The position numbers and the translations under genes are program-made. Under the pieces are notes generated by a model, which was not told where the DNA came from, made no database searches, and was given only the letters and a program-made list of their open reading frames with translations. 64,000 bases of DNA, taken from positions 1 through 64,000 of the forward strand of contig JALHMI010000020.1 in the NCBI GenBank assembly GCA_022844125.1, given 5' to 3'. This document shows, piece after piece, positions 26,161 through 35,052 of the stretch. Positions within the stretch are counted from its first letter, which is position 1. The number at the start of each line of letters is the position of its first letter. This stretch comes from Pirellulales bacterium (GTDB lineage Bacteria > Planctomycetota > Planctomycetia > Pirellulales > PALSA-1355).

Positions 26161-26499
26161 ATGTCGCGTAATCAGCTCGAGCTACCGGCCATCTATTCCA
26201 AGCTGGCCGGCGATCCCGTGCTAGTAAATCTCATCGCGGAGTTCGTCGCGGAGCTCCCCACCCGGGCGATCCGCTTGCGACGGCAACTGGCCGACCAGGA
26301 CTGGTCCGCCCTCATGCGCACCGCCCACCAGCTAAAGGGCGCCGCCGGCAGCTATGGATTCGACGCGATAACTCCGGTGGCTTTGAAACTTGAGCTACAG
26401 ATCAGCCACGGTGTCGACCCCAAGGTTGTGGCAGAGACCGTCCAGGAACTCGCGACGCTCTGCCAGCGGGCCACGGCCGGTGTGCCCGTCGATGCTTAA
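26161..26499 (+). CDS. Stand-alone Hpt phosphotransfer protein
   Basis: The 112-residue protein is a single histidine phosphotransfer domain. The phospho-accepting His56 sits in TAHQLKGAAGSYGFDAI, the classical HxLKGxxxxxG motif. Such proteins shuttle phosphate between hybrid kinases and response regulators. A GGGGTAAGGGG site precedes ATG 26161. There is no kinase or regulator beside it; the nearest regulators are at 7.5-10.1 kb. Confidence 0.88.
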   Translation: MSRNQLELPAIYSKLAGDPVLVNLIAEFVAELPTRAIRLRRQLADQDWSALMRTAHQLKGAAGSYGFDAITPVALKLELQISHGVDPKVVAETVQELATLCQRATAGVPVDA

Positions 26500-26540
26500 A
26501 CGGGGGAGAGTTCACCGGCTCAGGGATTCGCTTGCTGTGA

Positions 26541-27941
26541 CTACCTTTTCCGCTCTTGGTCCGCCGCCATCGCCAGCGCCACCAGGTACGGCACCGGCTC
26601 GCTCCCGAGGGCATTCAGCACGGTACCGCCGGCCGTGAAGACATGCGTCACGTCCGATGCCTGGCCGTACTGTTCGAGCGCCGCCCCCCCTTCGCCACCG
26701 CCGACATATACGGCAATGCGGGCGTCCTTCAGTCGCTTGAGCTCTGCGATGAACTTGCGCGTGCCTTCGGCAAACTGCGGCTCCTCGAACTTACCGAACA
26801 CTCCGTTATAGAAGGCGGCGGCCGGCTGGCCTCGGTGAGCGCTGATGAACTCGCCGACTTTGGCCGAAAACAGCTCGCTGGTTATGGGACCGATATCGAG
26901 TTGGGCATCGTTGGGGCCAATCTTTTCGCTCGCACGGCCGTCCTGCAGGATGAAATCGACCGGCAGGACGAACTCGATGCCCTTGGCCCGGCCTTCGCTG
27001 ATCATCCGCCGAGCTTGTTCAATCCGCTCGGGAGCGATGTAAAACGGTTTGTCCGCACTTGCGGGATCTTCGGCGAGTCCCAGCGAGAAGTGCTCGCCGT
27101 CGAGCTCCGCGGCGGCTTTCTTCAGCGCCATCGCCAGCGAGCCCGCGGTGAAGACAATCTTGACCTTGCCGCGGCCGATCATTGCTTCCAGGTCGTCGAG
27201 CTTGTCAGTTTTCAAACCGCTGAAGACGACCAGTTCGCTTTCCAGGCACTTGAGCATCGGGCCGTCAAACTCGCTGGCCACGTATTTGCCGAGTGCCACA
27301 CGATCCATCGCGGCCGGAACCACCGTCGTCGACGTGTCGAGACTGCCGGCCGAAAGGGCTTCGTTCACGTACACGCTGGCGACCTTCGTCGCGATTTCAT
27401 TCGTAAACTTGGCGAGCGGCTCGGCCAACTTCGCGAGATCGACCGGCTTTGCTTTCCAAAGTACGCGTTCGATGTCGTACTTGCGTGTGTTTTCCAGCAT
27501 CAGAATGCTGCCGGGTGCGCTCGACTTGATCTGCTCAATAACCGCAGCGGGAATCGTGAGTGATTCGGCGTCGAGCCAGTCGGTAACGAGCGGTACTTCG
27601 CACTTCAGCAGCTCGCCGAGACGTGCCGCGACTTTGGCCAGCGACTCCTCCGGCTTGCGACCGCGGTGCCCGAAGACGATCATCTTCCAGCCCTGCCGGC
27701 GTCCGTACTCAAGCGTCTCGACCATCGATCGCAAGCGGATATCGCCTTCGCCAATCTGGGCGCCCGGCTTGGCGTCGACATCTCCGCGGATCAGCACCGG
27801 GGTGCCGCTGGGAACATTCGACAGCGAATCGAGCCGCGGGATGGCCGCCAGATACTCGCGCAGGGTTCGTTCCGGCCTTTTGCCGTTTGCGTTCAGGAGG
27901 GTTTCCAGCCAGTTGAGCATCGATTCGGCGGTCACTTGCAT
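26541..27941 (-). CDS. Divergent phosphoglycerate-kinase-like protein
   Basis: The 466-residue protein aligns by eye along the whole PGK fold but with changed motifs. RADLNVP of typical PGK reads RGDVDAKP; SHLGRP reads GHRGRKP; ENVRF reads ENTRKY; GSKVSTK reads GLKTDKL; and WNGPVGVFE reads YNGVFGKFE. The HRA segment binding 3-phosphoglycerate is replaced by ALSAGSLDTST, and GGGDT is replaced by GGGEGG. About 35 extra residues precede the fold. It could be a PGK with altered substrate or a non-glycolytic paralogue. ATG 27939-27941 follows GAGGAAG; GTG 27944 is an alternative. Confidence 0.75.
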   Translation of the reverse strand: MQVTAESMLNWLETLLNANGKRPERTLREYLAAIPRLDSLSNVPSGTPVLIRGDVDAKPGAQIGEGDIRLRSMVETLEYGRRQGWKMIVFGHRGRKPEESLAKVAARLGELLKCEVPLVTDWLDAESLTIPAAVIEQIKSSAPGSILMLENTRKYDIERVLWKAKPVDLAKLAEPLAKFTNEIATKVASVYVNEALSAGSLDTSTTVVPAAMDRVALGKYVASEFDGPMLKCLESELVVFSGLKTDKLDDLEAMIGRGKVKIVFTAGSLAMALKKAAAELDGEHFSLGLAEDPASADKPFYIAPERIEQARRMISEGRAKGIEFVLPVDFILQDGRASEKIGPNDAQLDIGPITSELFSAKVGEFISAHRGQPAAAFYNGVFGKFEEPQFAEGTRKFIAELKRLKDARIAVYVGGGEGGAALEQYGQASDVTHVFTAGGTVLNALGSEPVPYLVALAMAADQERKR

Positions 27942-28100
27942 CACGTAACTTCCTCACACACAGGGAAATCGCGCCCGTCGAGCGCGCACGGCAACATCGG
28001 CCCACCAATGTACCGGGCTGGGAACGAATTGACTATCGGCGGCCACAGAGTGTGCGCACGCCGACATGGCGATGGAGAGAGTTCCGTAGAAGCGTGGCTA

Positions 28101-29528
28101 CTATTCGAAGCTCGGGCCGGCTTCGCTGGCCACTGTTGCCGGCTCCGCAGGCTCGCGGGGCGGAGCCGCCGCCGAGTCTGCCGCCGGCTGCTCGGGTTCG
28201 ATCAGCACTTCCGACAGCCGGGCCTCGAATTCCTGCTTCTGCAGCTCGTAGGCTTCGAGTTCAGCTTTTGCCAGGTTCTCACCGGTCAGCAGCTTCTCCA
28301 GTTTAGCCGGCAGCGTCTGGGCCAGATTCGGATCGTAGCCTACATGATAGTCCTGGATCGTGCCGTCGCGGCCAATCACGATCGTGGTCGGCAATCCCTC
28401 GACCTGGAACACGCGATCCGTCACCTGCTCGTGATCGCGCACAATGGGCAGCGCCAGGTCATGCTTCTGAAAAGCCTCTTTCACGGCGGCATTGGTCACC
28501 GTCGAGTCGTCCTTACTTACGGCCAGGAATGCGATCTGGTCGTTCTCGGCATACTGTCCGTAGACTTTATTGAGCAACGGCAGTCCCTCGAAACACCACC
28601 CGCACCAGGTGGCCCACATGTCGAGCACGACCACCTTCCCGGCGAGTGACTGGTTGCCGAGCGCCGTTCCATCCAGCGTCAGGAACGAGTAGCCCTCGAC
28701 GGGCTTGCCGAGCATTGGGTGCGGTTCGTTTGGCGGCGGCATGATCAACTTGCTGACGAGCTTCACTTCCTCGGGCAGTTCCGTTTGAAAAGCCACAGCA
28801 TTGATGGAGTCGTTGATCTTTGCGCCGCGGAACTCAGCCCAGAGCCGGGCCAGCGGGAATCGCTTGCGGATCTCCTCCAGCGGAAATTCGTACTTCACCA
28901 AGAGACCACTGGTCTGATCGATCCACATCACGCTTCTGCCTGCCGGTCCATCAAGCGCGATCCGCCAGCACTTGCTTCCCAGAAACTCGGAGTCCGAGAG
29001 TTGCGTGGGAGTCGACTCGCGGGCGAGCGTGGCCAGACCATCGGCACTGGTCAGCAATTGCAATTGCGGCAACTCGACTTGCAATTGGCCCCGCATGGCA
29101 TCACGCAGCATCTCGTCGGACATGAGCGACTCGAGCGTCAGCTTTTTGGGACAATCGCGTACGAGCACCTGGCCGGGCAGCGACTGGACGACGCTCGTCA
29201 ACCGTTTGCCATCGGCCACACTGGTTGTGTCCAGCGCGTGAATGCGAACCCGATTCGGCTGCTCAAAGGCCACCGAGAAAGGCAGCGAGCGAAACTCTTC
29301 TTCGGGCGCGCCGTCGACCAGGAAGCGCAATTCGCCGGCATCCTGGTAGCTTTTGGCCTCCCCGTAGCGAGCGGCCAGTTCGTCCAGCCGCTGGCGAGGG
29401 GCCTTCCCGGCGCTGGCGATGGAAAGCTTGGGGGCAGCGCCGCTGTCGCCGCAGCCGACGAGCATGGAACTGGCCAGAGCGACTACGAGAGAAAGCAAGG
29501 CCGGGAAGCTGGCGGCGGGACGAGACAT
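28101..29528 (-). CDS. Lipoprotein with TlpA-like thioredoxin domain
   Basis: The 475-residue protein has a lipoprotein signal (LLSLVVALASSMLVGCGDS). A middle domain, about residues 40-270, resembles DUF2092/LolA-like outer-membrane lipoprotein carriers in layout (LRFLVDGAP, WRIALDGPAGRSVMWIDQTSGLLVKYEF). A C-terminal TlpA/ResA-type domain carries the redox motif WATWCGWCFEG near residue 310, followed by VEGLPTTIVIGRDG. The function is probably periplasmic thiol reduction. Start ATG 29526-29528 has an AAGGA site. It is divergent from the LarA-like gene. Confidence 0.82.
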   Translation of the reverse strand: MSRPAASFPALLSLVVALASSMLVGCGDSGAAPKLSIASAGKAPRQRLDELAARYGEAKSYQDAGELRFLVDGAPEEEFRSLPFSVAFEQPNRVRIHALDTTSVADGKRLTSVVQSLPGQVLVRDCPKKLTLESLMSDEMLRDAMRGQLQVELPQLQLLTSADGLATLARESTPTQLSDSEFLGSKCWRIALDGPAGRSVMWIDQTSGLLVKYEFPLEEIRKRFPLARLWAEFRGAKINDSINAVAFQTELPEEVKLVSKLIMPPPNEPHPMLGKPVEGYSFLTLDGTALGNQSLAGKVVVLDMWATWCGWCFEGLPLLNKVYGQYAENDQIAFLAVSKDDSTVTNAAVKEAFQKHDLALPIVRDHEQVTDRVFQVEGLPTTIVIGRDGTIQDYHVGYDPNLAQTLPAKLEKLLTGENLAKAELEAYELQKQEFEARLSEVLIEPEQPAADSAAAPPREPAEPATVASEAGPSFE

Positions 29529-29746
29529 GGCGAGTATCCTTACAAGTGTTCGACGGGCAATCATTGACCGCGCGGGGCAATGCCAGCGGGGGCACGCTAA
29601 GCCGCGATTATTTGCTTTCACGCGATGCGCGTAAAGCTCGCTTCTTGACCATTTTGAATGGGGCCCCCTATGATGCGCTAGCACTTCGCCTGCGCATGCC
29701 GCCAGGCAAATTACCTGTATCACGGCGCTTCGCTCAGTTAACTGCC

Positions 29747-31009
29747 ATGCCAGCATTTCGCTACGGAACCGGTAACAGCCTCGAACTGGAATTCGACAGC
29801 GATGCACGCGTGACCATCTGCGATGCCCCACGGGGAAAACCGCTCGACGACGTGGCCGAGGCAACGCGGAAGGCACTTAACCAGCCGCTGGCATTTCCGG
29901 CACTCGCGCAGTCTGTTTTGCCAGGCGACCGGGTCGTGGTAGCCGTGCCCGGAAATGTGCCTCAAGCTGCAACGCTGGTGACGGTAGTCGTCAACAAGTT
30001 GCTCGAGGGTGGCGTGGATCCGGCAAACATTACCGTGCTGACTACGGCTGTGTCTGGCGCCCGCACTGGCGATGAGCCGCTCGATTTGCTGGCAGACTTG
30101 CCGGACGAAGTGCGTAGCGGCCTGACCATCAAACGACATGACCCGCGCGACCGTGATTCGCTTTCGTACCTGGCGGCCACGGAAGACGCGACTGCGGTGT
30201 ACTTGCACCGCGCATTGCATGAGGCTGACTTTGTCGTCTCGATCGGAGTCTTGCGAGCCGCCGAGGCGAGCGGCTATTTCGGCATCTATTCGAGCATCTA
30301 CCCCACGTTCTCGGACGCCGCCACGCTGGCACGCTTTCGCGCGACGGCCGTGGCCCAACCGGCTGAGCAGCGACGCCTGGCCCAACAGGCAGGCGAAGTC
30401 GGTTGGCTGCTCGGCACCCGGTTCACCCTGCAAGTCGTCCCGGGCGCGGAAGACGAAGTGCTGGCCGTGCTGGCGGGCGATGTCGACGCGGTACTGGCCG
30501 CGGGCCAGCAAGCGGTTCAAGACGCCTGGCATTGCGAAGTGTCATCGCGTGCCGGGCTGGTTGTGGTTGGCATCGGGGGCAATGCGTCGCAGCAATCCTG
30601 GGAGAATGTGGGCCGGGCCCTGCAGGTCGCCGGTCGCGTGGCCGCCGGCAATGGCGACGTCATCATCTGTAGCGACCTGGCCGAACCGCTCGGAGTGGGG
30701 TTGGATATTCTAACCGGCGCAGAAAACATCATGGTTGCTTTGCGCGAGATCGACCGCGCTAAGCCCGCAGATAGTCTCGCCGCGACGCAGGTGGGCGCAG
30801 CGCTCGAGCGCGGACGTATCTATCTCGTGAGCGACGCCCCCCGCGGGCAACTCGAAGACCTGGGCATTCACCCGATCGACGCTGACGATGTGTCGCGCGT
30901 TACTGCTCGCTACGATTCGTGCATCGTGCTGTCGAATGCGCAATATGTCGATGCGAGTTACGCTGGCGAATCGAGCGGTAAGCCCAAGCCGCGCAGGTCG
31001 CGAACATGA
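29747..31009 (+). CDS. LarA-like (lactate racemase fold) protein
   Basis: The 420-residue protein has the LarA/DUF2088 N-terminus (FRYGTGNSLELEFDSDARVTICDAPRG is typical in style) and later GVGLDILTGAENIM. LarA enzymes bind a nickel-pincer cofactor through a His-Tyr-Phe-Ala-Gly-x7-Lys region. Here the equivalent segment reads AAEASGYFGIYSSIYPTFS, with no corresponding His or Lys, so Ni-dependent racemase activity is doubtful. The gene overlaps ygfZ by ATGA. Start ATG 29747 is clear of the divergent gene; no ribosome site is seen. Confidence 0.7.
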   Translation: MPAFRYGTGNSLELEFDSDARVTICDAPRGKPLDDVAEATRKALNQPLAFPALAQSVLPGDRVVVAVPGNVPQAATLVTVVVNKLLEGGVDPANITVLTTAVSGARTGDEPLDLLADLPDEVRSGLTIKRHDPRDRDSLSYLAATEDATAVYLHRALHEADFVVSIGVLRAAEASGYFGIYSSIYPTFSDAATLARFRATAVAQPAEQRRLAQQAGEVGWLLGTRFTLQVVPGAEDEVLAVLAGDVDAVLAAGQQAVQDAWHCEVSSRAGLVVVGIGGNASQQSWENVGRALQVAGRVAAGNGDVIICSDLAEPLGVGLDILTGAENIMVALREIDRAKPADSLAATQVGAALERGRIYLVSDAPRGQLEDLGIHPIDADDVSRVTARYDSCIVLSNAQYVDASYAGESSGKPKPRRSRT

Positions 31010-31989
31010 GTAATGCCCGAAAAACAGCAACCGCCTGGCTCGAGGATTATTTCGCCCTGTCGGGAGACGCCGGTTTCGTTCCGCTGGCGCGCACCCGGAT
31101 CGAGATTGCCGGACCCGATCGAGCGGCGTGGCTGCACAATCTGTGCACTAACGAGATCAAGAAGCTGGCGCCGGGGCGCGGCTGCGAGGCCTTCTTCACG
31201 ACGGTACAAGGCAAAACGCTGGGGCATGGATTCATCTTTGCCGAGGCGGACGTGCTGGTGCTCGACACGGTCGCTGGTCAGGGTGAAACGCTGCTCAAGC
31301 ATCTCGATCGCTACCTGGTTTGCGAGCAAGTCACACTCGCGGATTGCAGCGGCGACGGTTTCGAAGTCGTGCTTGCCGGACCCAAGTCGGCGGCCATCGT
31401 GGCGGAGGTTTTTGGGACCGCTGTGCCGACCGAGCGTTTGGCTCACAGCGAGGTCGAAGTCAACGGCAAAGCGATGCGGATTCGCCGCGTCGATCTGGGC
31501 ACCGCCAGTTTCTTCGTCGAAGTGCCACGAGTCGATGGGCCCTGGCTGGCCGGGAAACTGCGCGCGGCAGGCGCGCGGCAATGTTTGCTCGAAGCACTCG
31601 ATGCCCTGCGCATCGAGCAGGGCTTTCCGCTCTTCGGCCGCGATATTACCGACAAGAACCTGCCCCAGGAACTGGCTCGCGATGAGCTGGCGATCAGTTT
31701 CGTCAAGGGCTGCTACCTGGGCCAGGAGACGGTTGCCCGGATCGACGCGCTGGGGCACGTCAACAAGCTGCTGGTGGGAGTCCAATTCGACGGGCAAGAG
31801 ATCCCCGCAGACGGCGCGGAGCTCCAGGCGGAAGGACAGCCGGTCGGCGCGGTGACTTCGGCGACGTACAGTCCGCGACTGGAGCGGCCTCTGGCGCTCG
31901 CGTACGTCCGTCACGGCCTGGCCAAGCCAGGCGCAAAGCTCACGTCGCCGAGCGGCGCTGCGGAAGTCGTTCGCTTGCCGCTTGTTTAG
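31006..31989 (+). CDS. ygfZ: YgfZ/GcvT-family folate-binding protein
   Basis: The 327-residue protein has the YgfZ signature KGCYLGQETVARI near residue 235, plus LHNLCTNEIKKLAPGRGCEAFFTT and LEALRIEQG-like LDALRIEQGFP. YgfZ (IbaG/GcvT-like) uses tetrahydrofolate and helps assemble or repair certain Fe-S proteins. It overlaps the LarA-like gene by 4 bases, so the two are translated together. No Fe-S assembly genes are adjacent. Confidence 0.88.
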   Translation: MSNARKTATAWLEDYFALSGDAGFVPLARTRIEIAGPDRAAWLHNLCTNEIKKLAPGRGCEAFFTTVQGKTLGHGFIFAEADVLVLDTVAGQGETLLKHLDRYLVCEQVTLADCSGDGFEVVLAGPKSAAIVAEVFGTAVPTERLAHSEVEVNGKAMRIRRVDLGTASFFVEVPRVDGPWLAGKLRAAGARQCLLEALDALRIEQGFPLFGRDITDKNLPQELARDELAISFVKGCYLGQETVARIDALGHVNKLLVGVQFDGQEIPADGAELQAEGQPVGAVTSATYSPRLERPLALAYVRHGLAKPGAKLTSPSGAAEVVRLPLV

Positions 31990-31998
31990 ACCCGCTGT

Positions 31999-32490
31999 CT
32001 ATGCCGAGCGCGGCGAGCGGGCAATTGTGACGCTTGCGGCATGAGCGGCGAGCCAGTCGAGTACGCGCTCAACGACGCGTCCTTCGGCGGGCACTTGCCC
32101 TAACAGCGTGTACGCGCGGCCTTCGATTGCGCGCTGCAGTTGCCCCAGAATCCTCAGCATTTGCTGCAAGAACGCGTTTGTCGTGGTCTCATCAAGCGGA
32201 ACGCTCACGAGGTTGACAGCCTCGGACGTGCGCTCGCGGCGCATCGAGATCAGCGAGCCCGCCTGAGCCTTGTAGAGCAAACCGTCGACGTAAGCCCGTC
32301 GCAGTTCGCCGGCCGAGGTGAATTGATAGACGCGCTGCTGACCGAAGAAAATCGCCAGGCTGCCGTCGCGTCGGAAACCGGCCATCATCTCCTCGGCTAG
32401 CAGCGGCGGCGCGAACTGCAGGCTGACCCTCTCGACGAGGTTCTTCGCCTCGGCCAGCAGATCTTCACGCGGTTGCTCCTCACGGGCCAT
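31999..32490 (-). CDS. Conserved-looking protein of unknown function
   Basis: The 163-residue protein is cytosolic (no signal). It is rich in helices with a short beta-turn section (AIFFGQQRVYQFTSAGELRRAYVDGLLYKAQ). No domain is recognised. It lies between convergent ygfZ and the uronate-isomerase-like gene, 21 bases downstream of the latter, and may be cotranscribed with it. Confidence 0.6.
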   Translation of the reverse strand: MAREEQPREDLLAEAKNLVERVSLQFAPPLLAEEMMAGFRRDGSLAIFFGQQRVYQFTSAGELRRAYVDGLLYKAQAGSLISMRRERTSEAVNLVSVPLDETTTNAFLQQMLRILGQLQRAIEGRAYTLLGQVPAEGRVVERVLDWLAAHAASVTIARSPRSA

Positions 32491-32511
32491 GGCACAAACT
32501 CGGGGGTCGCC

Positions 32512-33798
32512 TTAGAAGGGCCCGAATACGTCGTCGACATTCCCGCGCAAAACCTGCCGGCCCAGATCGATGGCTTGCTCTTCGGTCCAGCCGCGGTCGA
32601 TGACGAATCGCTGGGCCAGGATCTTGGCCAGAATGCGTTTATACATCGCGAACTTCGGCAGCGCAAATTCGAGTTTGTACATATCGCTGTAATAGCCGAT
32701 CTGCTTGGTGCGCGGCACCGCTTCCAGCCGGGCCGCGACGTCGTGTTCGATGTAAGTCGGCGTGTTCGAATACCACCAGTGGCCATTGCACAGCACGTTC
32801 GGAAAAATCCAGCTATAGCTGACCAACTCCTGATTCGTGACGCTGGCCAACACCGAGATCGGAAACTTCACCTGTGGAAAGGCATTGAACAGCTCGCGGT
32901 ATTGAATCAGCGAAACACGGCTGTCGTAGAGGTCGCGCCCCTGATAGACGCCGGCGGCATACACTCCCCGGTTCACGCCGATCATCAGGTCGAACGGCAA
33001 CTCGTGCTCGGCGCAGAACTCGGTGAGCGTCCAGAACACGAAATGCCCCAGGTCGCGGCGCTGGGCCTCCGACGCGGCAGCTCCGTGGCGAAACACTTCG
33101 GCAATGGCAGCACCGGCCGCGGCGTCCGAGACTTTCGTGGGCGAGAAATCCGGCGGCAGCGAGATGGCGCAGGCGCGCGCCCCACGGCTGGTAAAGCGGT
33201 CGAACAAAGCGCCAATCGCCGTGCGGAGCGTGGTCGCGTCGTGCACGGTTACGCCGGTCGACTTTTCGAGCCGCGTACGCACGCTCGGCTGGCCGAGGTG
33301 AAATACCAGATCATCCGTGCGCAGGCAGGGGATGTATTTTCGTGTGTCAAAGCCTTCCAGCGGATCGTCGAACTCATTGGTCAGAAACACGGCCGAGATC
33401 CGGCTCTGCTTAAGCACCTGGTCGGCCCAGTCCGGCTCGCGCATCTTGATGAGTGCGCTGTCATAGAGCGATTCCCAGTTCGCTGGCGTCACCGTTTCGC
33501 CTGGAAAGCCGAAGAACTTCTGCGACATCTCGACGAGCCAGCTTGACTGGATCGTGTTTTCCAGCAGCGGCAGGTACTCGACCAGCCGGCCGACCTTCTC
33601 TTTCGGCGAAATGCCCTCCTCTTCGATCCGCGACTTGGGCATGCCGGCCGAGTGGGCCAGTTCCGTGTAGTAGTGATAGCCGAGGATGTCCGCCAGCGTT
33701 TCCGCGGCCGGATTCAGCGCGTTGATGTGCGTGTGCGGATCGACAAGCACCAGGCTGTCGAGAACTTCGTAGATCCGGGCGCGGAGTTGTTCGGACAT
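32512..33798 (-). CDS. Uronate-isomerase-like amidohydrolase
   Basis: The 428-residue protein belongs to the metal-dependent amidohydrolase superfamily and resembles glucuronate isomerase (UxaC). It has the HxH metal motif in LVDPHTHINALNP near residue 23. Near the C-terminus, VLCNGHWWYSNTP and IGYYSDMYKLEFALPKFAMYKRIL match the UxaC layout. The predicted reaction is interconversion of uronates and ketouronates, relevant to polysaccharide use. Start ATG 33796-33798 is chosen over the longer frame to 33861. No other uronate-pathway gene is adjacent. Confidence 0.75.
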   Translation of the reverse strand: MSEQLRARIYEVLDSLVLVDPHTHINALNPAAETLADILGYHYYTELAHSAGMPKSRIEEEGISPKEKVGRLVEYLPLLENTIQSSWLVEMSQKFFGFPGETVTPANWESLYDSALIKMREPDWADQVLKQSRISAVFLTNEFDDPLEGFDTRKYIPCLRTDDLVFHLGQPSVRTRLEKSTGVTVHDATTLRTAIGALFDRFTSRGARACAISLPPDFSPTKVSDAAAGAAIAEVFRHGAAASEAQRRDLGHFVFWTLTEFCAEHELPFDLMIGVNRGVYAAGVYQGRDLYDSRVSLIQYRELFNAFPQVKFPISVLASVTNQELVSYSWIFPNVLCNGHWWYSNTPTYIEHDVAARLEAVPRTKQIGYYSDMYKLEFALPKFAMYKRILAKILAQRFVIDRGWTEEQAIDLGRQVLRGNVDDVFGPF

Positions 33799-33897
33799 CG
33801 GTAGGCCATGGATTGAGGGAGACGGACGTTGCAGCGGGGACCTGCGTTCCCAATCTGGCAACTGGGGCGGGATGTTGCAAGCGGTTGCCGGCGCTCG

Positions 33898-34656
33898 CTA
33901 CGTGGTCAGCGGCAACTCGTCCGTTAGAAATCGCTGCCAGTGCCGCAGCGCAGCCGCCTTGTCGTCGCGCCGGTCCACCATCACCCCTAGCACACGGGCC
34001 CGCAGAATCACGCCTTTTTCCAAGCGGTCGACGAACAGTTCATGCCGCAGTTGCAGCCGGTAATGGGCCCCGTGTAGCCAGCCGTCCCAGCTTGAGCATT
34101 GCACATCGGCCGGGTGAATCATCTCGATGTAGCTGTATTGTCGGCCCGGCAGACGGAACACGTAGCAGTGCGGTGCGCCGGCAATACTGTCAGGATCGGC
34201 CTCGGCCGAAGGCGGAACCACGCTCGTGAAAGAGCCACTTTGGGAGTCCGTCATCCGCAGGGCTTCGCTGGCATGCAGGTGACTGGCAAACGCGAGTTTG
34301 GGGCAACTGTCGAGCAGCGCGGTCTGCACGGAGACCACGAGTTCGATCGCGGCAATGGCGCCGTCGGGCGGGTGTGTGCCGGCACGCCAGTAGACTTGCG
34401 TGCGCAACCCTTCGGCCGGACGGTTGGGATACGTGGCCACCAGGTCGCCGCCGCGCACGTAGTGCTCAGTCGCGGCAATCTCGGCAGGTCCGACGGCAAC
34501 GAGTTCCGGACCGAGGGGATGAAAATCGCTCAGGACCTGGCCATCGAGTCGAGCTTCACTTAGGCCGTTTCGCGGATCGTGCCAGTCGACGCTGAAGGCG
34601 CAGCGTTCGAGTTGCATGCGTGCGAGATGGCCTGCGACGTCCTGCCACACTTGCAT
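33898..34656 (-). CDS. Conserved-looking protein of unknown function
   Basis: The 252-residue protein lacks a signal peptide. It contains many beta strands (FSVDWHDPRNGLSEARLDGQVL, YSYIEMIHPADVQCSSWDG, RLQLRHELFVDRLEKGVILRARV) and resembles no family I can name. The frame is open to 34848, but ATG 34656 is the first reasonable start; the extension lies over the candidate RNA at 34709-34860. It may be controlled by that upstream terminator. Function unknown. Confidence 0.65.
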   Translation of the reverse strand: MQVWQDVAGHLARMQLERCAFSVDWHDPRNGLSEARLDGQVLSDFHPLGPELVAVGPAEIAATEHYVRGGDLVATYPNRPAEGLRTQVYWRAGTHPPDGAIAAIELVVSVQTALLDSCPKLAFASHLHASEALRMTDSQSGSFTSVVPPSAEADPDSIAGAPHCYVFRLPGRQYSYIEMIHPADVQCSSWDGWLHGAHYRLQLRHELFVDRLEKGVILRARVLGVMVDRRDDKAAALRHWQRFLTDELPLTT

Positions 34657-34708
34657 GAAAAGTCGACACGCTCGAGCGCGGTTACGAGTTCTGGTTGCGA
34701 AGGCAAAT

Positions 34709-34746
34709 AAAAAACCCCGCCGCTCGCGCGAGGCGAAACGGCGGGG
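34709..34746 (-). terminator. Intrinsic terminator upstream of an unrelated gene
   Basis: CCCCGCCG (34715-34722) pairs with CGGCGGGG (34739-34746), with an inner CTCG/CGAG hairpin. An A run at 34709-34714 supplies the U tract on minus-strand RNA. It lies 53 bases before the start of the gene at 34656, not after a coding gene, so it should end a small RNA or attenuate the downstream gene. Confidence 0.85.
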
Positions 34747-34860
34747 CCGGAACAGAGAAGAGGCCGTTGTGCTTGAAGCTGAGTATGAAGTTGGATAAGG
34801 CCGACCGCGTAAGCCGGGATCTTTGCTTCGAGCCGTGGATTCGATCATCCTCTCTGCTCG
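34709..34860 (-). ncRNA. Candidate structured small RNA or leader attenuator
   Basis: A roughly 150-base minus-strand transcript is bounded by a promoter (34867-34894) and the terminator at 34709-34746. It folds into a closed rod. The 5' segment AGCAGAGAGGA pairs with UCUUCUCUGUU (11 bp with two G.U pairs). An internal bubble of about 14 and 9 bases follows, then GCUCGAAGC against GCUUCAAGC with one mismatch, and an apical G/C-rich hairpin. That shape resembles 6S RNA, but the sequence alone cannot identify it. It could instead be a leader of the gene at 34656. Confidence 0.45.
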
Positions 34861-34866
34861 TCGTCG

Positions 34867-34894
34867 ATCTTACCATACCGAAGTGCGCAAGCAA
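34867..34894 (-). promoter_or_regulatory. Promoter of the candidate small RNA
   Basis: On the minus strand, TTGCTT (34889-34894) and TAAGAT (34867-34872) are separated by 16 bases. TG one base before the -10 makes an extended -10, and an A/T-rich tract (about 34905-34915) lies upstream like an UP element. Confidence 0.6.
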
Positions 34895-34958
34895 TAGTTT
34901 GCCGAAAATTTTTCCGTCTCTTTTTGCGCCGACTTGCCCAACGCTCCTATCGGGTGCT

Positions 34959-34986
34959 TTGCGGGCTCGGGCGGGACTTTTATAAT
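34959..34986 (+). promoter_or_regulatory. Promoter of the inositol-monophosphatase-like gene
   Basis: TTGCGG (34959-34964) and a perfect TATAAT (34981-34986) are separated by 16 bases, about 66 bases upstream of the TTG start at 35053. Confidence 0.65.
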
Positions 34987-35052
34987 CGCGTCGGGCCGGG
35001 CGGCTAAGTCGAACCGGTAGTCCCCCCAATCCCCCGTGCAGGATGCCATCCT

